Shown in pieces: positions 16,954 to 28,812 of a stretch of DNA of 64,000 nucleotides; within the stretch, counting starts at the first letter, position 1; each line of letters begins with the position of its first letter. The notes below the pieces were generated by a model. That model did no database searches, was not told the origin of the DNA, and saw only the letters and a list, made by a program, of their open reading frames with translations. Origin of the DNA: Bifidobacterium sp. WK012_4_13 (lineage in GTDB: Bacteria > Actinomycetota > Actinomycetes > Actinomycetales > Bifidobacteriaceae); contig NZ_CP129683.1 in the NCBI RefSeq assembly GCF_041080835.1, forward strand, positions 682,001-746,000, given 5' to 3'. The position numbers and the translations under genes were made by a program.

Positions 16954-18621
16954 ATGAAACAATTATCCGTACTTTCCTTGAACCATATTTCCTTCGCCTA
17001 TCCTGACTCCCCCGAAGCCGTGTTTTCGGATGTTTCCGTGACCTTTCCACTCGGCTGGACGGCGGTCGTCGGCGACAATGGCATCGGGAAAACGACGCTT
17101 ATGCGCATCGCAATCGGTCAGACGACGGCAAGCGAGGGCACAGTGGTGCCCGACCCGAAGCGAGCGATATGCGGCTATTGCCCGCAGAGAAGCGATAGCG
17201 CACCAGCGAACCTCGATGACTTCGCCAACGATTGGTCAGCCGAGACGATGGGAATTCGGCGCGCACTCAACATCGAAGACGACTGGCCCTGGCGTTTCGA
17301 CACCCTTTCCGGTGGCGAACGGAAACGTTTGCAGCTTGCGTGCGCACTTGCCATACGCCCCGACATACTGATTTTCGACGAACCCAGCAACCATGTGGAT
17401 TCACGGACTCGTACCGCCATCGCCGCGGCCATGCGTGCCTTCGGTGGCATCGGCATCCTTGTCTCGCATGACGTCGACCTGATCGATGCGACCGTCTCGC
17501 AGTGCGTGTTCCTGCAACGGCAGCATGTCGGGGGCGTCAATCGCACGATTGCCGTCACACGCAATGGCAATTACACCCAGGCCCAGCGTCAGCTCTCGAG
17601 TGAATCGATGCGATCGCAGCAGGATCTCACGCAGGCTCGTGGTGAGATTCAGCGGCTCAAGCGTGAACAGACCCAAAGGAATCAGCATCTTCAACATATC
17701 GAGAAGATGAAAGATGGCCGTCACATCGATCGAAAGGATCATGATGCCCTCAATGCCCACAAGTTTGCGAAAAGCAGCGGCATGGATCTCAAGGCCTCTC
17801 GACTGACAGTGAACATGGCCAGCAGGGTCAAGCAGGCCGAACTCGCGGCATCGGCCATCGTCACCGCAAGCAAGCGCTATGACGGTGACATATGGTTCGA
17901 CAGCGAACCAAGTCACCGCCGAGAGCTCGTGCGCGTCGAGGCAGGTTTGATTCCCTTTGACCCGACGGTCGACAGACACGTTGATGGAGACTGCGACAGT
18001 CAGATTCTTGAGAGTCCTGTTGCTGGCGTGATCGTTCCGACCTTGAGCATCGGGCCACTGGATCATATCGGGATCAGCGGTGACAATGGAACTGGCAAGA
18101 CGAGCTTGTTCCGACATATCGAATCATTGCTCGATTCTTCGATAGACGCCGACACCGGTCTGCTCGCTCCTCAGACGCAAGCTCATGAGCAGGGGCGATC
18201 TCAGGAGAGGAAACTGCGCGTGCTGGTTATCGAACAGGAAGTGCGTAAATCTCAGATCGCTGCGACCTTTGATACAGTCGATGAACTGGGAAAGGAAGAA
18301 TATTCGCAACTGTTCAGCTCGTTGGCGCAGCTTAACGCCGACCCCGAGCGTATTCTCGGCGAACGCTCCCCCTCCGCGGGCGAAGCGCGAAAATTGCAAC
18401 TCTGCCTCGGTGCGCTGCGTCATCCGCACCTCATCATGATGGATGAGCCAACCAACCACTTGGATCTGCATTCGACTGAATCGCTCGCTCGTGTGCTCAA
18501 GGCATTTGTGGGTGCAGTCGTCGTCATCTCGCACAATGAGCATTTGCTGAGACAGATTACCGGCATTCGATGGCAGACCGAGCGAAAATCCCCGATTCAC
18601 ACCACGCTCACCATCGAATAA
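16954..18621 (+). CDS. ABC-F family ATPase (ribosome-associated, possible antibiotic resistance)
   Basis: 555 residues with two ABC domains and no membrane segment. Domain 1: VVGDNGIGKTT, LSGGERKRLQLA, ILIFDEPSNHVD. Domain 2: ISGDNGTGKTS, SPSAGEARKLQL (a degenerate signature lacking LSGG), LIMMDEPTNHLD. The linker between them (about 200-300) is charged and helical (QQDLTQARGEIQRLKREQTQ). ABC-F proteins act on the ribosomal E site; some rescue ribosomes from macrolides, lincosamides or pleuromutilins. Resistance versus housekeeping translation factor cannot be told from sequence alone. CTTGGAG seven bases before the ATG at 16954 sets the start over the open frame upstream. The gene ends directly against hairpin repeat B1. 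Confidence 0.88.
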   Translation: MKQLSVLSLNHISFAYPDSPEAVFSDVSVTFPLGWTAVVGDNGIGKTTLMRIAIGQTTASEGTVVPDPKRAICGYCPQRSDSAPANLDDFANDWSAETMGIRRALNIEDDWPWRFDTLSGGERKRLQLACALAIRPDILIFDEPSNHVDSRTRTAIAAAMRAFGGIGILVSHDVDLIDATVSQCVFLQRQHVGGVNRTIAVTRNGNYTQAQRQLSSESMRSQQDLTQARGEIQRLKREQTQRNQHLQHIEKMKDGRHIDRKDHDALNAHKFAKSSGMDLKASRLTVNMASRVKQAELAASAIVTASKRYDGDIWFDSEPSHRRELVRVEAGLIPFDPTVDRHVDGDCDSQILESPVAGVIVPTLSIGPLDHIGISGDNGTGKTSLFRHIESLLDSSIDADTGLLAPQTQAHEQGRSQERKLRVLVIEQEVRKSQIAATFDTVDELGKEEYSQLFSSLAQLNADPERILGERSPSAGEARKLQLCLGALRHPHLIMMDEPTNHLDLHSTESLARVLKAFVGAVVVISHNEHLLRQITGIRWQTERKSPIHTTLTIE

Positions 18622-18622
18622 C

Positions 18623-18736
18623 CGAGTTTTGCGGCAATTCCAGTGTATACAAGCCCAAAATTGGCTTTACTGCGTAGCAATGAAGCGGCAAACAGGGCAT
18701 CTATACTCTGGAATTGCCGCAAAACTCGGAATCTCG
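18623..18736. repeat. Hairpin repeat, copy B1
   Basis: About 114 bp filling the gap between the convergent ABC-F and ligA genes. Terminal inverted repeats of about 25 bp (GAGTTTTGCGGCAATTCCAG..GTAT, one mismatch) enclose a core containing TTGGCTTTACTGCGTAGCAAT. Arm spacing AGTTTT-N11-..GTAT is the same as in the A copies. It may serve as a two-way terminator here. Confidence 0.85.
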
Positions 18737-18749
18737 TCGCCAAACCGGT

Positions 18750-21440
<2,691 letters not shown>

Positions 21441-24400
21441 TCACGCATTCAGCGAGCGCAGGAACTGAACCTGCACCACATCGACGCCATCGTTGTCATC
21501 ATCGTTCATTCTGGCAGCCGCCACGGAGAGCGTGCGAGCCGGAACGAACATGCCTTCGTCGACGCAGACGCGCGCGGCCTTGCGAACGATTGACGATATG
21601 TCGGTGTGAGGCCAGATCGGCAGATCATGTGCTGCAAGCAGCTGCTGCGCCTCGTCTATGCTCTGGGGAACCGGAATGCACTGCGACTGCGCACGGGCAA
21701 GCAGCTCTTCGAGCTCACCCTGCAGGGTCGCTATCTTGCCTGGGCTTATATGGTCGCTCATCATGTAGGCGGCAGCTGCCACGTCGAATTCGTCACGCAT
21801 CCATTCCGCGTAGGCGAACCGGTAGTATGCGAAGGCGGCATCGTCTCTGTCCAGCGCGACCCGCAAGGCGTTCAGGGTCGCTGCCCGGGCAGAATCCCAA
21901 TCCTCGTTTCTCGCCAGCTGCACGGCTAGCTTGAGATGGGACAGCGGATATGCCGGAGCATACGCGACCATCGCGTTGAGATGCGGTAGCGCGGCCGTCG
22001 CTCCCTTGACCTGTGCCAGAATGTCTGCCAGTTCCATATGCGCGTAGAAGAGATTGTCGGGAATGAGCACCGTCGATTCGTTCGGAAGCGCAAAGAGACG
22101 GTTGTATACGACACGCTCCGCATAGGAGTTGAAATACCGCGGAATGCCGTCGTTATCAGCGAATTGTGCATCCAGCTTGGCAACCGCGCTCTCGACCAGT
22201 TCGATTGCCTTGTCGACCTGCCCGGAGAAGAGCATGTCCCGCCCCTTCAGACGCTGTGCATCGAGCTCATGTGCAAGGGCAAAGGCGAAGTCCGGCGTAT
22301 CGACGGAGTCGATCAGGGCCTTGGTCGCCTGCGGAGCAAGCTGCGTAAGCTCTGGATCGTTGATCTGGTTGACGAGACGCATGGCCTGGCGTGCCTTGTC
22401 CACCGTTGGAATCGTCGTGTCGCCCGATATGCGATGGAACTCGTTCACGGCATTCTGCAGCAGATCCTCACGCTGGATGGACAAACCGGAGGCGTGTTGC
22501 GCTCCAAGAATTCGTGCGACCGAGGGCGAAAGCTTGGTATCGGCGAATTCCGGCTCTTCCTGTGCCCCGCGTGGGGAGAAGCGATCGTCGCGCAGATCGA
22601 AGTCCGCGTTGACTGGATTGAGTCCGCCGGCGCCATCGACATCCATGACCGCACCGAACTCCTTATAGAACGCCTTCGGCTTCGACAAGCCGTCGCGTCG
22701 CAGACGCGTGATGAAGGCATCACGATCGAATGTGACCGTCACCATGTTGCGCACCGTTGGATTCTTGCGCAGAATGTTCAACGGGTCGGACGCATCTCCA
22801 TCCTGCCCTGCCGCACCGTGCGATTGGTCCTCCTGTAACGAGTCCTCCTGCAACGAGTCCTCGCTGATCGATTCGCCATCTGAGGAAGCATGCGGCGCTT
22901 CGTGCGAGCCATCGTCTGAATCCTCGTCCACTCCATTCCCGACTCCATCATTGGCATGATCTGCGGATTGCTGCTCGTCATCGCCTGCATCGCTCTCCTG
23001 ACCGCCCTGGTTGTCTGCGAAGCGAGGGTTGGAGAAGCTCATTTCGTCGAAGTCGACATCCTGCATCATGCTTTGAAAAGTCTGGTTGATGGATTCGTCG
23101 GATTCGGGATTGTCGTTGATGCCACGGCGAGGGCTGCCCTGCGTCGGGTCACCATGAATGTCACCATCCTTGGGATCGGCCTTCGAACCGGAGGACTGCA
23201 CCGAGCCATTCCTCATGCTTTCAAAGGCCGTCAGGGCCTGGTTCATCAGTTCCGCTATCGCAGAGTCCTGCTCTGCAACGGCTTCCTCCAACCCTATGGA
23301 ATCGATGTGAAGCGAAACCCGCCGAACATGGCTATCCGCTCCGAACGCTATGGCCGCCATCATGATCCCGACTCGCATGTTATAGTCGGCACTCATCGAG
23401 GATCTTTCGGAATCGCCGATTTCGACCCAGCCCTGCTGTGTCTCGTCGAACCGACTCGAAGGCATCATCGCCTGCCCTGCGGTGGTGAATCCCAGCGCGA
23501 CATCGCCACCCTTGAGATTGGATCTGAGCTCAACGTCGAAGCGATACGGAAGATGGAGCTCTCTGAGCATCGTGGACACAGCCTGTCGATAGACCCACTC
23601 CGAACCATGGGCATCCTCTGTGTTCAGCACATCACGCTGGCTGCGAGCGCGAGCTGCGGGATCGGGATATGCATCCCAGATGCGGGTGGCCACGCCTCGA
23701 GACACTTGCTCGATATGCGAGGCTGCGCCCATTGCATCGTCATGGACCGGGTCGAATCCTGCCGGAGGATAATCGTTCATCTGCAGAGCCGACAGAGCGG
23801 GATTGAGCAGAAGGGCATAATCGATCTGGGCGGCCTGGGCTCTTGTCACCGTATCTTCCGTAGGCAGGACACCCATACGCGCATTTCTTTCCAGCCATGC
23901 ACTCACTGAGGAGAATCTGTTCAGATTGCCCTCTATCTTCAGCGACCGCAAGGCGGGTCCGAACGCCAGACCAGAATCCCAGGAGAAGAAATAGCACCCC
24001 GAATATGAGGAGGTGAACAGATGCAGAGGTTCGGCGCCATGAACCGCCTCAAGGCCCCCGACCGGATCGAGAGCCCCTGCCTCTCTCATGATGTCGGCAA
24101 AGTGATCTTCGAGTCCTGAAGCCCTCAGTCCCTTGGCGCGGGCCTCGATGGTATCCCTTACGGCTCGTCGTATTGCGCCTATCGGCGCCTCGCGATTGAG
24201 CCTTCTGAAGATGTTTCCCGATCCGAAGCCGATCAGGAATCCATCGAGCTGTGGGAGCATGTATGTGGTGAAGAATCCGATGGCAAGCGCATCCCGATAT
24301 TCAAGGTCGAAACGCATGTCATGCGGCAGATGGGGCCGCAATTGCTCCAGCGTGTATCGGTTGCCGCTTTTCAGCCACGATGCGAGCCAGGTCATTCGGC

Positions 24401-25007
24401 CTGTCTGATCGCGTCCCACCATGCCTCCCTGCACTGCATGCACCGGACTTGGCTCCGCGCCCTCGGGCTCTCCGAAACGGGGGCCAAGCGGCAGAGTGAC
24501 GTCACCCTCCTTGCTGAACATGAAGCTTGCATCAAGGCCGTGCGTGTCCATGTCGATGTCCGAGCCGAGGAACACGCGACCCTTGTCGTCCGCAAGGGCC
24601 ACCTGGGCGAAGTGGCTGTCGTCCGGGAAGACTCCGAGCGAAAAGGCCTTTCCCCTCATGGATGGAAACTGCACCCATCCAATCGAGAGCCCACCCGGTA
24701 TACCGCCCATCGCAGGCAGAATTCGCCGTTTGACCCAGGGATCGATAAGCTGCGAGCTCTTGAGCAATTCCGCCATCATGCGATTCTGCTCCGGATCGTC
24801 GCGCTGCCGTCCGTCATCGGCCTCATTGGCGCCTTCGCCATTGCGCCCGGCAACGAAATCTCCTATGCGGGCCTGCAACCGTGCGACGCCTTCCGGAATG
24901 GACAGACCATGCAACGATGTGCGCAATTCCTGCTGCATCAATCGCATGCTGCGCCGGTACTGAGCAAAGTCAAAGAAATGATTGATGTTAAAGGGCATGC
25001 TGACCAT
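21441..25007 (-). CDS. Large TPR-containing protein of unknown function
   Basis: About 1188 residues, soluble, with no signal peptide. The N-terminal 600 residues show no family I recognise but contain several Gly/aromatic stretches (GGIPGGLSIGWVQFPS, GFLIGFGSGNIF, SSYSGCYFFSWDSGLAFG). A 130-residue acidic, repetitive hinge follows (about 650-780; SLQEDSLQED duplication), then a segment with FDRDAFITRLRRDGLS and a C-terminal set of TPR-like helices (LAHELDAQRLKGRDMLFSGQ.., YAHMELADILAQVKG, LSHLKLAVQLARNEDW, AFAYYRFAYAEWMRDE). I recognise no catalytic motif. The frame opens at 25067, but the ATG at 25007 with GAAAGA ahead, or 24998, is the likelier start. It lies between ligA and the sugar-acid island, all on the minus strand. 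Confidence 0.7.
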   Translation of the reverse strand: MVSMPFNINHFFDFAQYRRSMRLMQQELRTSLHGLSIPEGVARLQARIGDFVAGRNGEGANEADDGRQRDDPEQNRMMAELLKSSQLIDPWVKRRILPAMGGIPGGLSIGWVQFPSMRGKAFSLGVFPDDSHFAQVALADDKGRVFLGSDIDMDTHGLDASFMFSKEGDVTLPLGPRFGEPEGAEPSPVHAVQGGMVGRDQTGRMTWLASWLKSGNRYTLEQLRPHLPHDMRFDLEYRDALAIGFFTTYMLPQLDGFLIGFGSGNIFRRLNREAPIGAIRRAVRDTIEARAKGLRASGLEDHFADIMREAGALDPVGGLEAVHGAEPLHLFTSSYSGCYFFSWDSGLAFGPALRSLKIEGNLNRFSSVSAWLERNARMGVLPTEDTVTRAQAAQIDYALLLNPALSALQMNDYPPAGFDPVHDDAMGAASHIEQVSRGVATRIWDAYPDPAARARSQRDVLNTEDAHGSEWVYRQAVSTMLRELHLPYRFDVELRSNLKGGDVALGFTTAGQAMMPSSRFDETQQGWVEIGDSERSSMSADYNMRVGIMMAAIAFGADSHVRRVSLHIDSIGLEEAVAEQDSAIAELMNQALTAFESMRNGSVQSSGSKADPKDGDIHGDPTQGSPRRGINDNPESDESINQTFQSMMQDVDFDEMSFSNPRFADNQGGQESDAGDDEQQSADHANDGVGNGVDEDSDDGSHEAPHASSDGESISEDSLQEDSLQEDQSHGAAGQDGDASDPLNILRKNPTVRNMVTVTFDRDAFITRLRRDGLSKPKAFYKEFGAVMDVDGAGGLNPVNADFDLRDDRFSPRGAQEEPEFADTKLSPSVARILGAQHASGLSIQREDLLQNAVNEFHRISGDTTIPTVDKARQAMRLVNQINDPELTQLAPQATKALIDSVDTPDFAFALAHELDAQRLKGRDMLFSGQVDKAIELVESAVAKLDAQFADNDGIPRYFNSYAERVVYNRLFALPNESTVLIPDNLFYAHMELADILAQVKGATAALPHLNAMVAYAPAYPLSHLKLAVQLARNEDWDSARAATLNALRVALDRDDAAFAYYRFAYAEWMRDEFDVAAAAYMMSDHISPGKIATLQGELEELLARAQSQCIPVPQSIDEAQQLLAAHDLPIWPHTDISSIVRKAARVCVDEGMFVPARTLSVAAARMNDDDNDGVDVVQVQFLRSLNA

Positions 25008-25097
25008 TCTTTCAATCCAACGCGACATGAAGCCCGTAGAAAAAGATGGTTCATCGCATATCCGCATGCCCCCGCCATCAGCACCATGCTCAGATTC

Positions 25098-26222
25098 TCA
25101 TAGCCATGACTCTGTCGTCCCCTTTGATATCCTTGCCAACACAATGCCTCTTCTGTGCCATGTATAGCTGAGCAGCAGTTCTCCCGCCGCCGAAAGCACC
25201 ATGGTCGGATATGAGAATTCACGCAATCCGTTCGTCACGATGCCCCGGTCGCTGGCTTGCAGCATCGAGCTTGGGCGTTGGCCCGTCTCAATCCCTACCT
25301 TTGGGACGCGTGATCCTGCAGGCATGGCGGGAATGTCTTCTCCATCCTCGACGACCTCTCGCTGATCCCAGGAAACGCCGCCGTCAGAGGATACGGAGAT
25401 GACCAGTGGACATCGCGAACCCCATGATTGGCTTCCAGGATTATGGGCGATCGCGACTTTCGATCCCCACTCATCCAAGGAGACAGCGCAGAAACCGGAA
25501 TTATTCTGTGGCAGCCCCACGGGCTGCGCCTCGCACCAGTTCAAGCCGCCATCCTTCGATACGGTCCTGTAGGCGCAGCCCTCAGTGCTCCTGCACAGTG
25601 CCACGAGCTCTTCAGCCGTGCCCGGGCCATTGCGCGACGACCACAGGGTGGGCTGAATTATTCCGCTTCCACGAAGCGATTCGTGATTGATCGGAACAGT
25701 GGTCAAACTCCATGTTCGCCCTCTGTCTGCGCTGATATCGAATCTGCAGTCCCAGACCGGCTCGTCATCTTCCGACTCGATCGAGTTCGGTGCCACCCAC
25801 AAGCCATCTCCTGTCAGCAGAGGCGGATTCTTGACCGGCCCCCTTCCTCCGCCATCATCGCCGGGAACCAGCTCGCGTTCAGCACTCCATGTCATTCCAT
25901 CATCGTCGCTGGTGATGTACCAGGTCTTCCAGTGAGAAATTCGGGGTCCGTTTTTTGCAAACAGCCATAATCTGCCATCAGGCCCATAGGAGAGCACGGG
26001 ATTCCACCATGCCCCTGCATGCCCATGCAGCAGCCTCCGCGGGGTTTGCCAGTCCCCCGCAAGATGCCCGCGGGTGAACCAGATGGCATTGTCATCCGAG
26101 CCTTCGCGAGTGCCGGCAAACCAGGCAACCGATATCGCACCGCTTGCACTGGCCTGTGCAAGCGTAGATCCGTGGCACTGCTTCCATTGCTCGCCATTGC
26201 CTGAGATAATCCAGCGCTCCAT
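25098..26222 (-). CDS. BNR-repeat (sialidase-fold) protein, cytoplasmic
   Basis: 374 residues with Asp-box-like repeats of the six-bladed sialidase propeller: SDDDGMTWS, SADRGRTWS, SKDGGLNWCE and SSDGGVSWDQ, plus an N-terminal AWFAGTREGSDD and a C-terminal FSYPTMVLSAAGELLLSYTWHRRGI that are typical of the BNR_2 family. There is no signal peptide, so it would act on an imported compound and not on host glycans. The reaction is not known; hydrolysis or isomerisation of a sialic-acid-like or uronic-type substrate is an inference from the neighbours. The start at 26222 follows the stop of the symporter gene by 13 bases with AGGGA between; the frame itself is open 15 codons further, overlapping that gene. 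Confidence 0.8.
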   Translation of the reverse strand: MERWIISGNGEQWKQCHGSTLAQASASGAISVAWFAGTREGSDDNAIWFTRGHLAGDWQTPRRLLHGHAGAWWNPVLSYGPDGRLWLFAKNGPRISHWKTWYITSDDDGMTWSAERELVPGDDGGGRGPVKNPPLLTGDGLWVAPNSIESEDDEPVWDCRFDISADRGRTWSLTTVPINHESLRGSGIIQPTLWSSRNGPGTAEELVALCRSTEGCAYRTVSKDGGLNWCEAQPVGLPQNNSGFCAVSLDEWGSKVAIAHNPGSQSWGSRCPLVISVSSDGGVSWDQREVVEDGEDIPAMPAGSRVPKVGIETGQRPSSMLQASDRGIVTNGLREFSYPTMVLSAAGELLLSYTWHRRGIVLARISKGTTESWL

Positions 26223-26235
26223 GGTCCCTGGCCCG

Positions 26236-27690
26236 TCAGTCGTGCGTCTTTGCCGCTGAAAGGTCATTGTGGTACGTCTCCGGAGTGAGCCATAGCGAAA
26301 CCGCTGTGAATACTGCGCCGAGCATCACATAGATGGCGACATAATACCAGTGCGAACCATCGGAACCTGCGAGCGCCGTGGCTATGAACGGTGTCAGGCC
26401 ACCGGAAAGGATCGACGCGACTTCACGACCCGTCGCGGCTCCCGAATACCGCCTGTCAACCGGGAACAGCTCGGCGAAGAACGAGGGCTGAACCGCGTTG
26501 ATGGCATTGTGTCCCAGATTCAGCACCACCACATATGCGATGACGATCAATATGAACGACTTGCTCTGCAGCGCGATGAAGAATGGGAACGCAGTGAGGA
26601 AGACGATGATCGTTCCAATCAGATACACCGGGCGTCTGCCGATGCGGTCCGACAAAGCCGCATAGAGCCCGTGGGCAGGAAATGCCAGCACTGACATAAT
26701 GAGAATGGCCCAATTCAGCTCCTCCTTCGCAATCCCAAGATGCTGCGGACCATATGACAGTGCGAAGGTGCACAGCAGGAAGTAAGGGAGCGATTCGGCG
26801 AATCTCAGACCCACTATGCGAATCAGGTCTCTCCAATCCTCGACAAAGACCCTGTAGAGGGGTCCGTGGGTCTTCTCAGCGACTTTGGCCGCAGGTCGGA
26901 CATCGCCCTCCACTGCCTGCGATTCTAGTGCCTGCGTGGATTCCTCGAAATTCTCGACTGTGAGCGAACGATTTCGTCCAGTTCGTTCAGTCGCCGCCTT
27001 CGCATGGGTGAATACCGGACTTTCCTCCAGCGAGCGACGCATCCACAGCCCGAGGAGCATGACGATCGCGGAGAGCCAGAACGGCACGCGCCATCCCCAG
27101 CTCAGCATCTGATCCTTCGGCAGCGTATAGACCCAGGCAAACAGGATGGTGATGATGATCTGCGATGAGAATCCCCCGGTATTTGGCCAAGCCGCCCAGA
27201 ATCCTCGATGCTTCGACGGAGCGGATTCGAGAACGATGATCATCGAGCCTCCCCATTCGCCTCCAACCGCAAAACCCTGCACAAGCCGCAGTACGATCAG
27301 AAGCAATGGAGCGAACAGCCCGATGGATTCGACGGATGGGATGCATCCGACGGCGAAGGTTGCGATCCCCATGATCATCAGCGTCATGATAAGCGTCGAT
27401 TTCCGACCTGCCTTGTCTCCCCTGTGCCCGAAGAACATTCCCCCAAGAGGCCGTGCGAAGAAGCCAACGGCAAATGTCGCGAACGCCGACAGTGTGGCCA
27501 CGAAGGTGCTGTCATGCGCGAAAAAGACTGTCGGGAATGCGATTGCAGAAGCAGTCCCATACACAAGATAGTCGTAATACTCGAGGGTGTTGCCGATGAA
27601 GCTCGAAATCACGACTTTCGATAGATATTTTCTTCTTTGACCGCTCAGCTTCTGACTTGAACCGCTGGCGTCGATTGTTCCCTGGCTCAT
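26236..27690 (-). CDS. MFS metabolite:H+ symporter (MHS family)
   Basis: 484 residues with about twelve membrane helices. The family pattern is clear: SFIGNTLEYYDYLVYG, FAVGFFARPLGGMFFGHRGDKAGRKS (loop 2-3 signature) and RLVQGFAVGGEWGGS. MHS carriers (ShiA, KgtP, ProP relatives) import organic acids, zwitterions and sialic-type acids with protons. An extra hydrophilic stretch of about 45 residues lies in the central cytoplasmic loop. The AAGGAGG ahead of the ATG at 27690 decides the start. It is the second gene of the nanA-type operon, so the probable cargo is the acid sugar used by that operon. Confidence 0.88.
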   Translation of the reverse strand: MSQGTIDASGSSQKLSGQRRKYLSKVVISSFIGNTLEYYDYLVYGTASAIAFPTVFFAHDSTFVATLSAFATFAVGFFARPLGGMFFGHRGDKAGRKSTLIMTLMIMGIATFAVGCIPSVESIGLFAPLLLIVLRLVQGFAVGGEWGGSMIIVLESAPSKHRGFWAAWPNTGGFSSQIIITILFAWVYTLPKDQMLSWGWRVPFWLSAIVMLLGLWMRRSLEESPVFTHAKAATERTGRNRSLTVENFEESTQALESQAVEGDVRPAAKVAEKTHGPLYRVFVEDWRDLIRIVGLRFAESLPYFLLCTFALSYGPQHLGIAKEELNWAILIMSVLAFPAHGLYAALSDRIGRRPVYLIGTIIVFLTAFPFFIALQSKSFILIVIAYVVVLNLGHNAINAVQPSFFAELFPVDRRYSGAATGREVASILSGGLTPFIATALAGSDGSHWYYVAIYVMLGAVFTAVSLWLTPETYHNDLSAAKTHD

Positions 27691-27781
27691 AGATCCTCCT
27701 TGACCTGTGGCACAACGAATTGACTTTACCAATAATGGATGCAATGAATCCCGCGACGGGGAAGAAATGCGATGACGAATC

Positions 27782-28645
27782 TCATTCGGAAATATGGGCG
27801 GATGCGAGAAGCTCCCTGATCTTCGCCTGCATCTGCGAATCAGGCTCGTCGATCGGCATGCGACAATTGCCGACGTTCACTCCAAGAACGGCAAGCGCAT
27901 ATTTGAGACGGCTGATGCTCGGTCCCAAGACGGAGACAAGCTCCTCGATCTGTCCCTGAGATTGAGCGATTCTGCTGTCATCGTCACTCTCATACGCCTT
28001 TCGCAGCTCAGCCCACGACATGGGAGCCACTCCAGAGACGCCAGAGACCGTTCCCAATCCACCGACCGCGAGGATGTGGGGAACGTCGGCATCGTTGCCG
28101 GACCACAGCTTCAGTTGCGGCGCAGCTTGACGATACTCCTCAAGTCGCGTCGACGCCGCACCGGAGAGCTTCACGCCATCGAGGCCTAATTCCTGCAATT
28201 GCGCGAGTGTCTCAGCCGCCACGTCCGTGCATGCCACATCCGGGAAGACATAGGCATAGAGCTCTCCCTCGATGCAATCGCGAAGGGCCTGATAGTAACC
28301 GACGACACCGTGCTGAGAGGCGGTGAGATAGTAAGGCGTTATTGCGGCGAAGCGTCTCGCTCCAAGATCCATCGCAGCCTGTGCGTATGCCTTGGACTGC
28401 ATCACGGACGGCGCTCCAACGTGGGCGATGGTCCGGTCTGGGCCAAATACTTCCAGCGCAATCCGTATGAGCGTCCTTCGCTCCTCGAAGCTCAGCGAAG
28501 GAAATTCCGCAGTGGTGCCGACGGCAAGAACGCCATCCGAATATGGCTCTACCCTTTCAAGGAAGGCTCGGTTCATTCCTTCGTCGAGTTGTCCATCGGG
28601 CCCGAATGCAGCTATCGCCGCAGTGATGATCTCTGGCTTTCGCAT
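27782..28645 (-). CDS. Dihydrodipicolinate synthase / N-acetylneuraminate lyase family aldolase
   Basis: A 287-residue TIM-barrel Schiff-base aldolase. It shows GVLAVGTTAEFPSLSFEER (the GTTGE phosphate/carboxylate loop, here GTTAE), the catalytic tyrosine in ITPYYL, and the Schiff-base lysine in GVKLSG. GVKLSG differs from the GIKDS of true DapA and points to a sugar-acid aldolase or lyase. The first gene of a minus-strand operon (aldolase, symporter, BNR protein); AAAGGAG eight bases ahead fixes the ATG at 28645. Its promoter faces the DUF4862 gene across a 167-base gap with a perfect palindrome. The exact substrate is unknown. Confidence 0.88.
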   Translation of the reverse strand: MRKPEIITAAIAAFGPDGQLDEGMNRAFLERVEPYSDGVLAVGTTAEFPSLSFEERRTLIRIALEVFGPDRTIAHVGAPSVMQSKAYAQAAMDLGARRFAAITPYYLTASQHGVVGYYQALRDCIEGELYAYVFPDVACTDVAAETLAQLQELGLDGVKLSGAASTRLEEYRQAAPQLKLWSGNDADVPHILAVGGLGTVSGVSGVAPMSWAELRKAYESDDDSRIAQSQGQIEELVSVLGPSISRLKYALAVLGVNVGNCRMPIDEPDSQMQAKIRELLASAHISE

Positions 28646-28812
28646 GAGTTCCACTCCTTTGTGTGAATTGCGAAACAGTATTTTAGTTAACCATTGACTG
28701 TCAACTGTTAACAGTTGATAATATAATCAATTATCCAGCAGTTATCAAGTTGGATCGCCATCGCTTTCAGCAACGCATGGCAAAGATACAAGCTTCAAGG
28801 AAGAATCTGTAT
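28646..28812. promoter_or_regulatory. Divergent promoter with an 18-bp operator palindrome
   Basis: TCAACTG-TTAA-CAGTTGA at 28701-28718 is a perfect palindrome in AT-rich DNA between the divergent aldolase and DUF4862 genes. On the minus strand TTGACA overlaps its edge and AATACT lies 16 bases on, giving a likely promoter for the aldolase operon. On the plus strand TATAAT at 28722-28727 sits just beside it. A dimeric GntR/FCD regulator bound there would cover both promoters. The regulator gene is close by, so autologous control is a reasonable inference. Confidence 0.7.

Noticed and set aside
22038..23909. Two long plus-strand frames opposite the TPR protein
   Set aside because: His/Arg-rich translations typical of antisense of high-GC genes; the minus frame is continuous over 3.5 kb.
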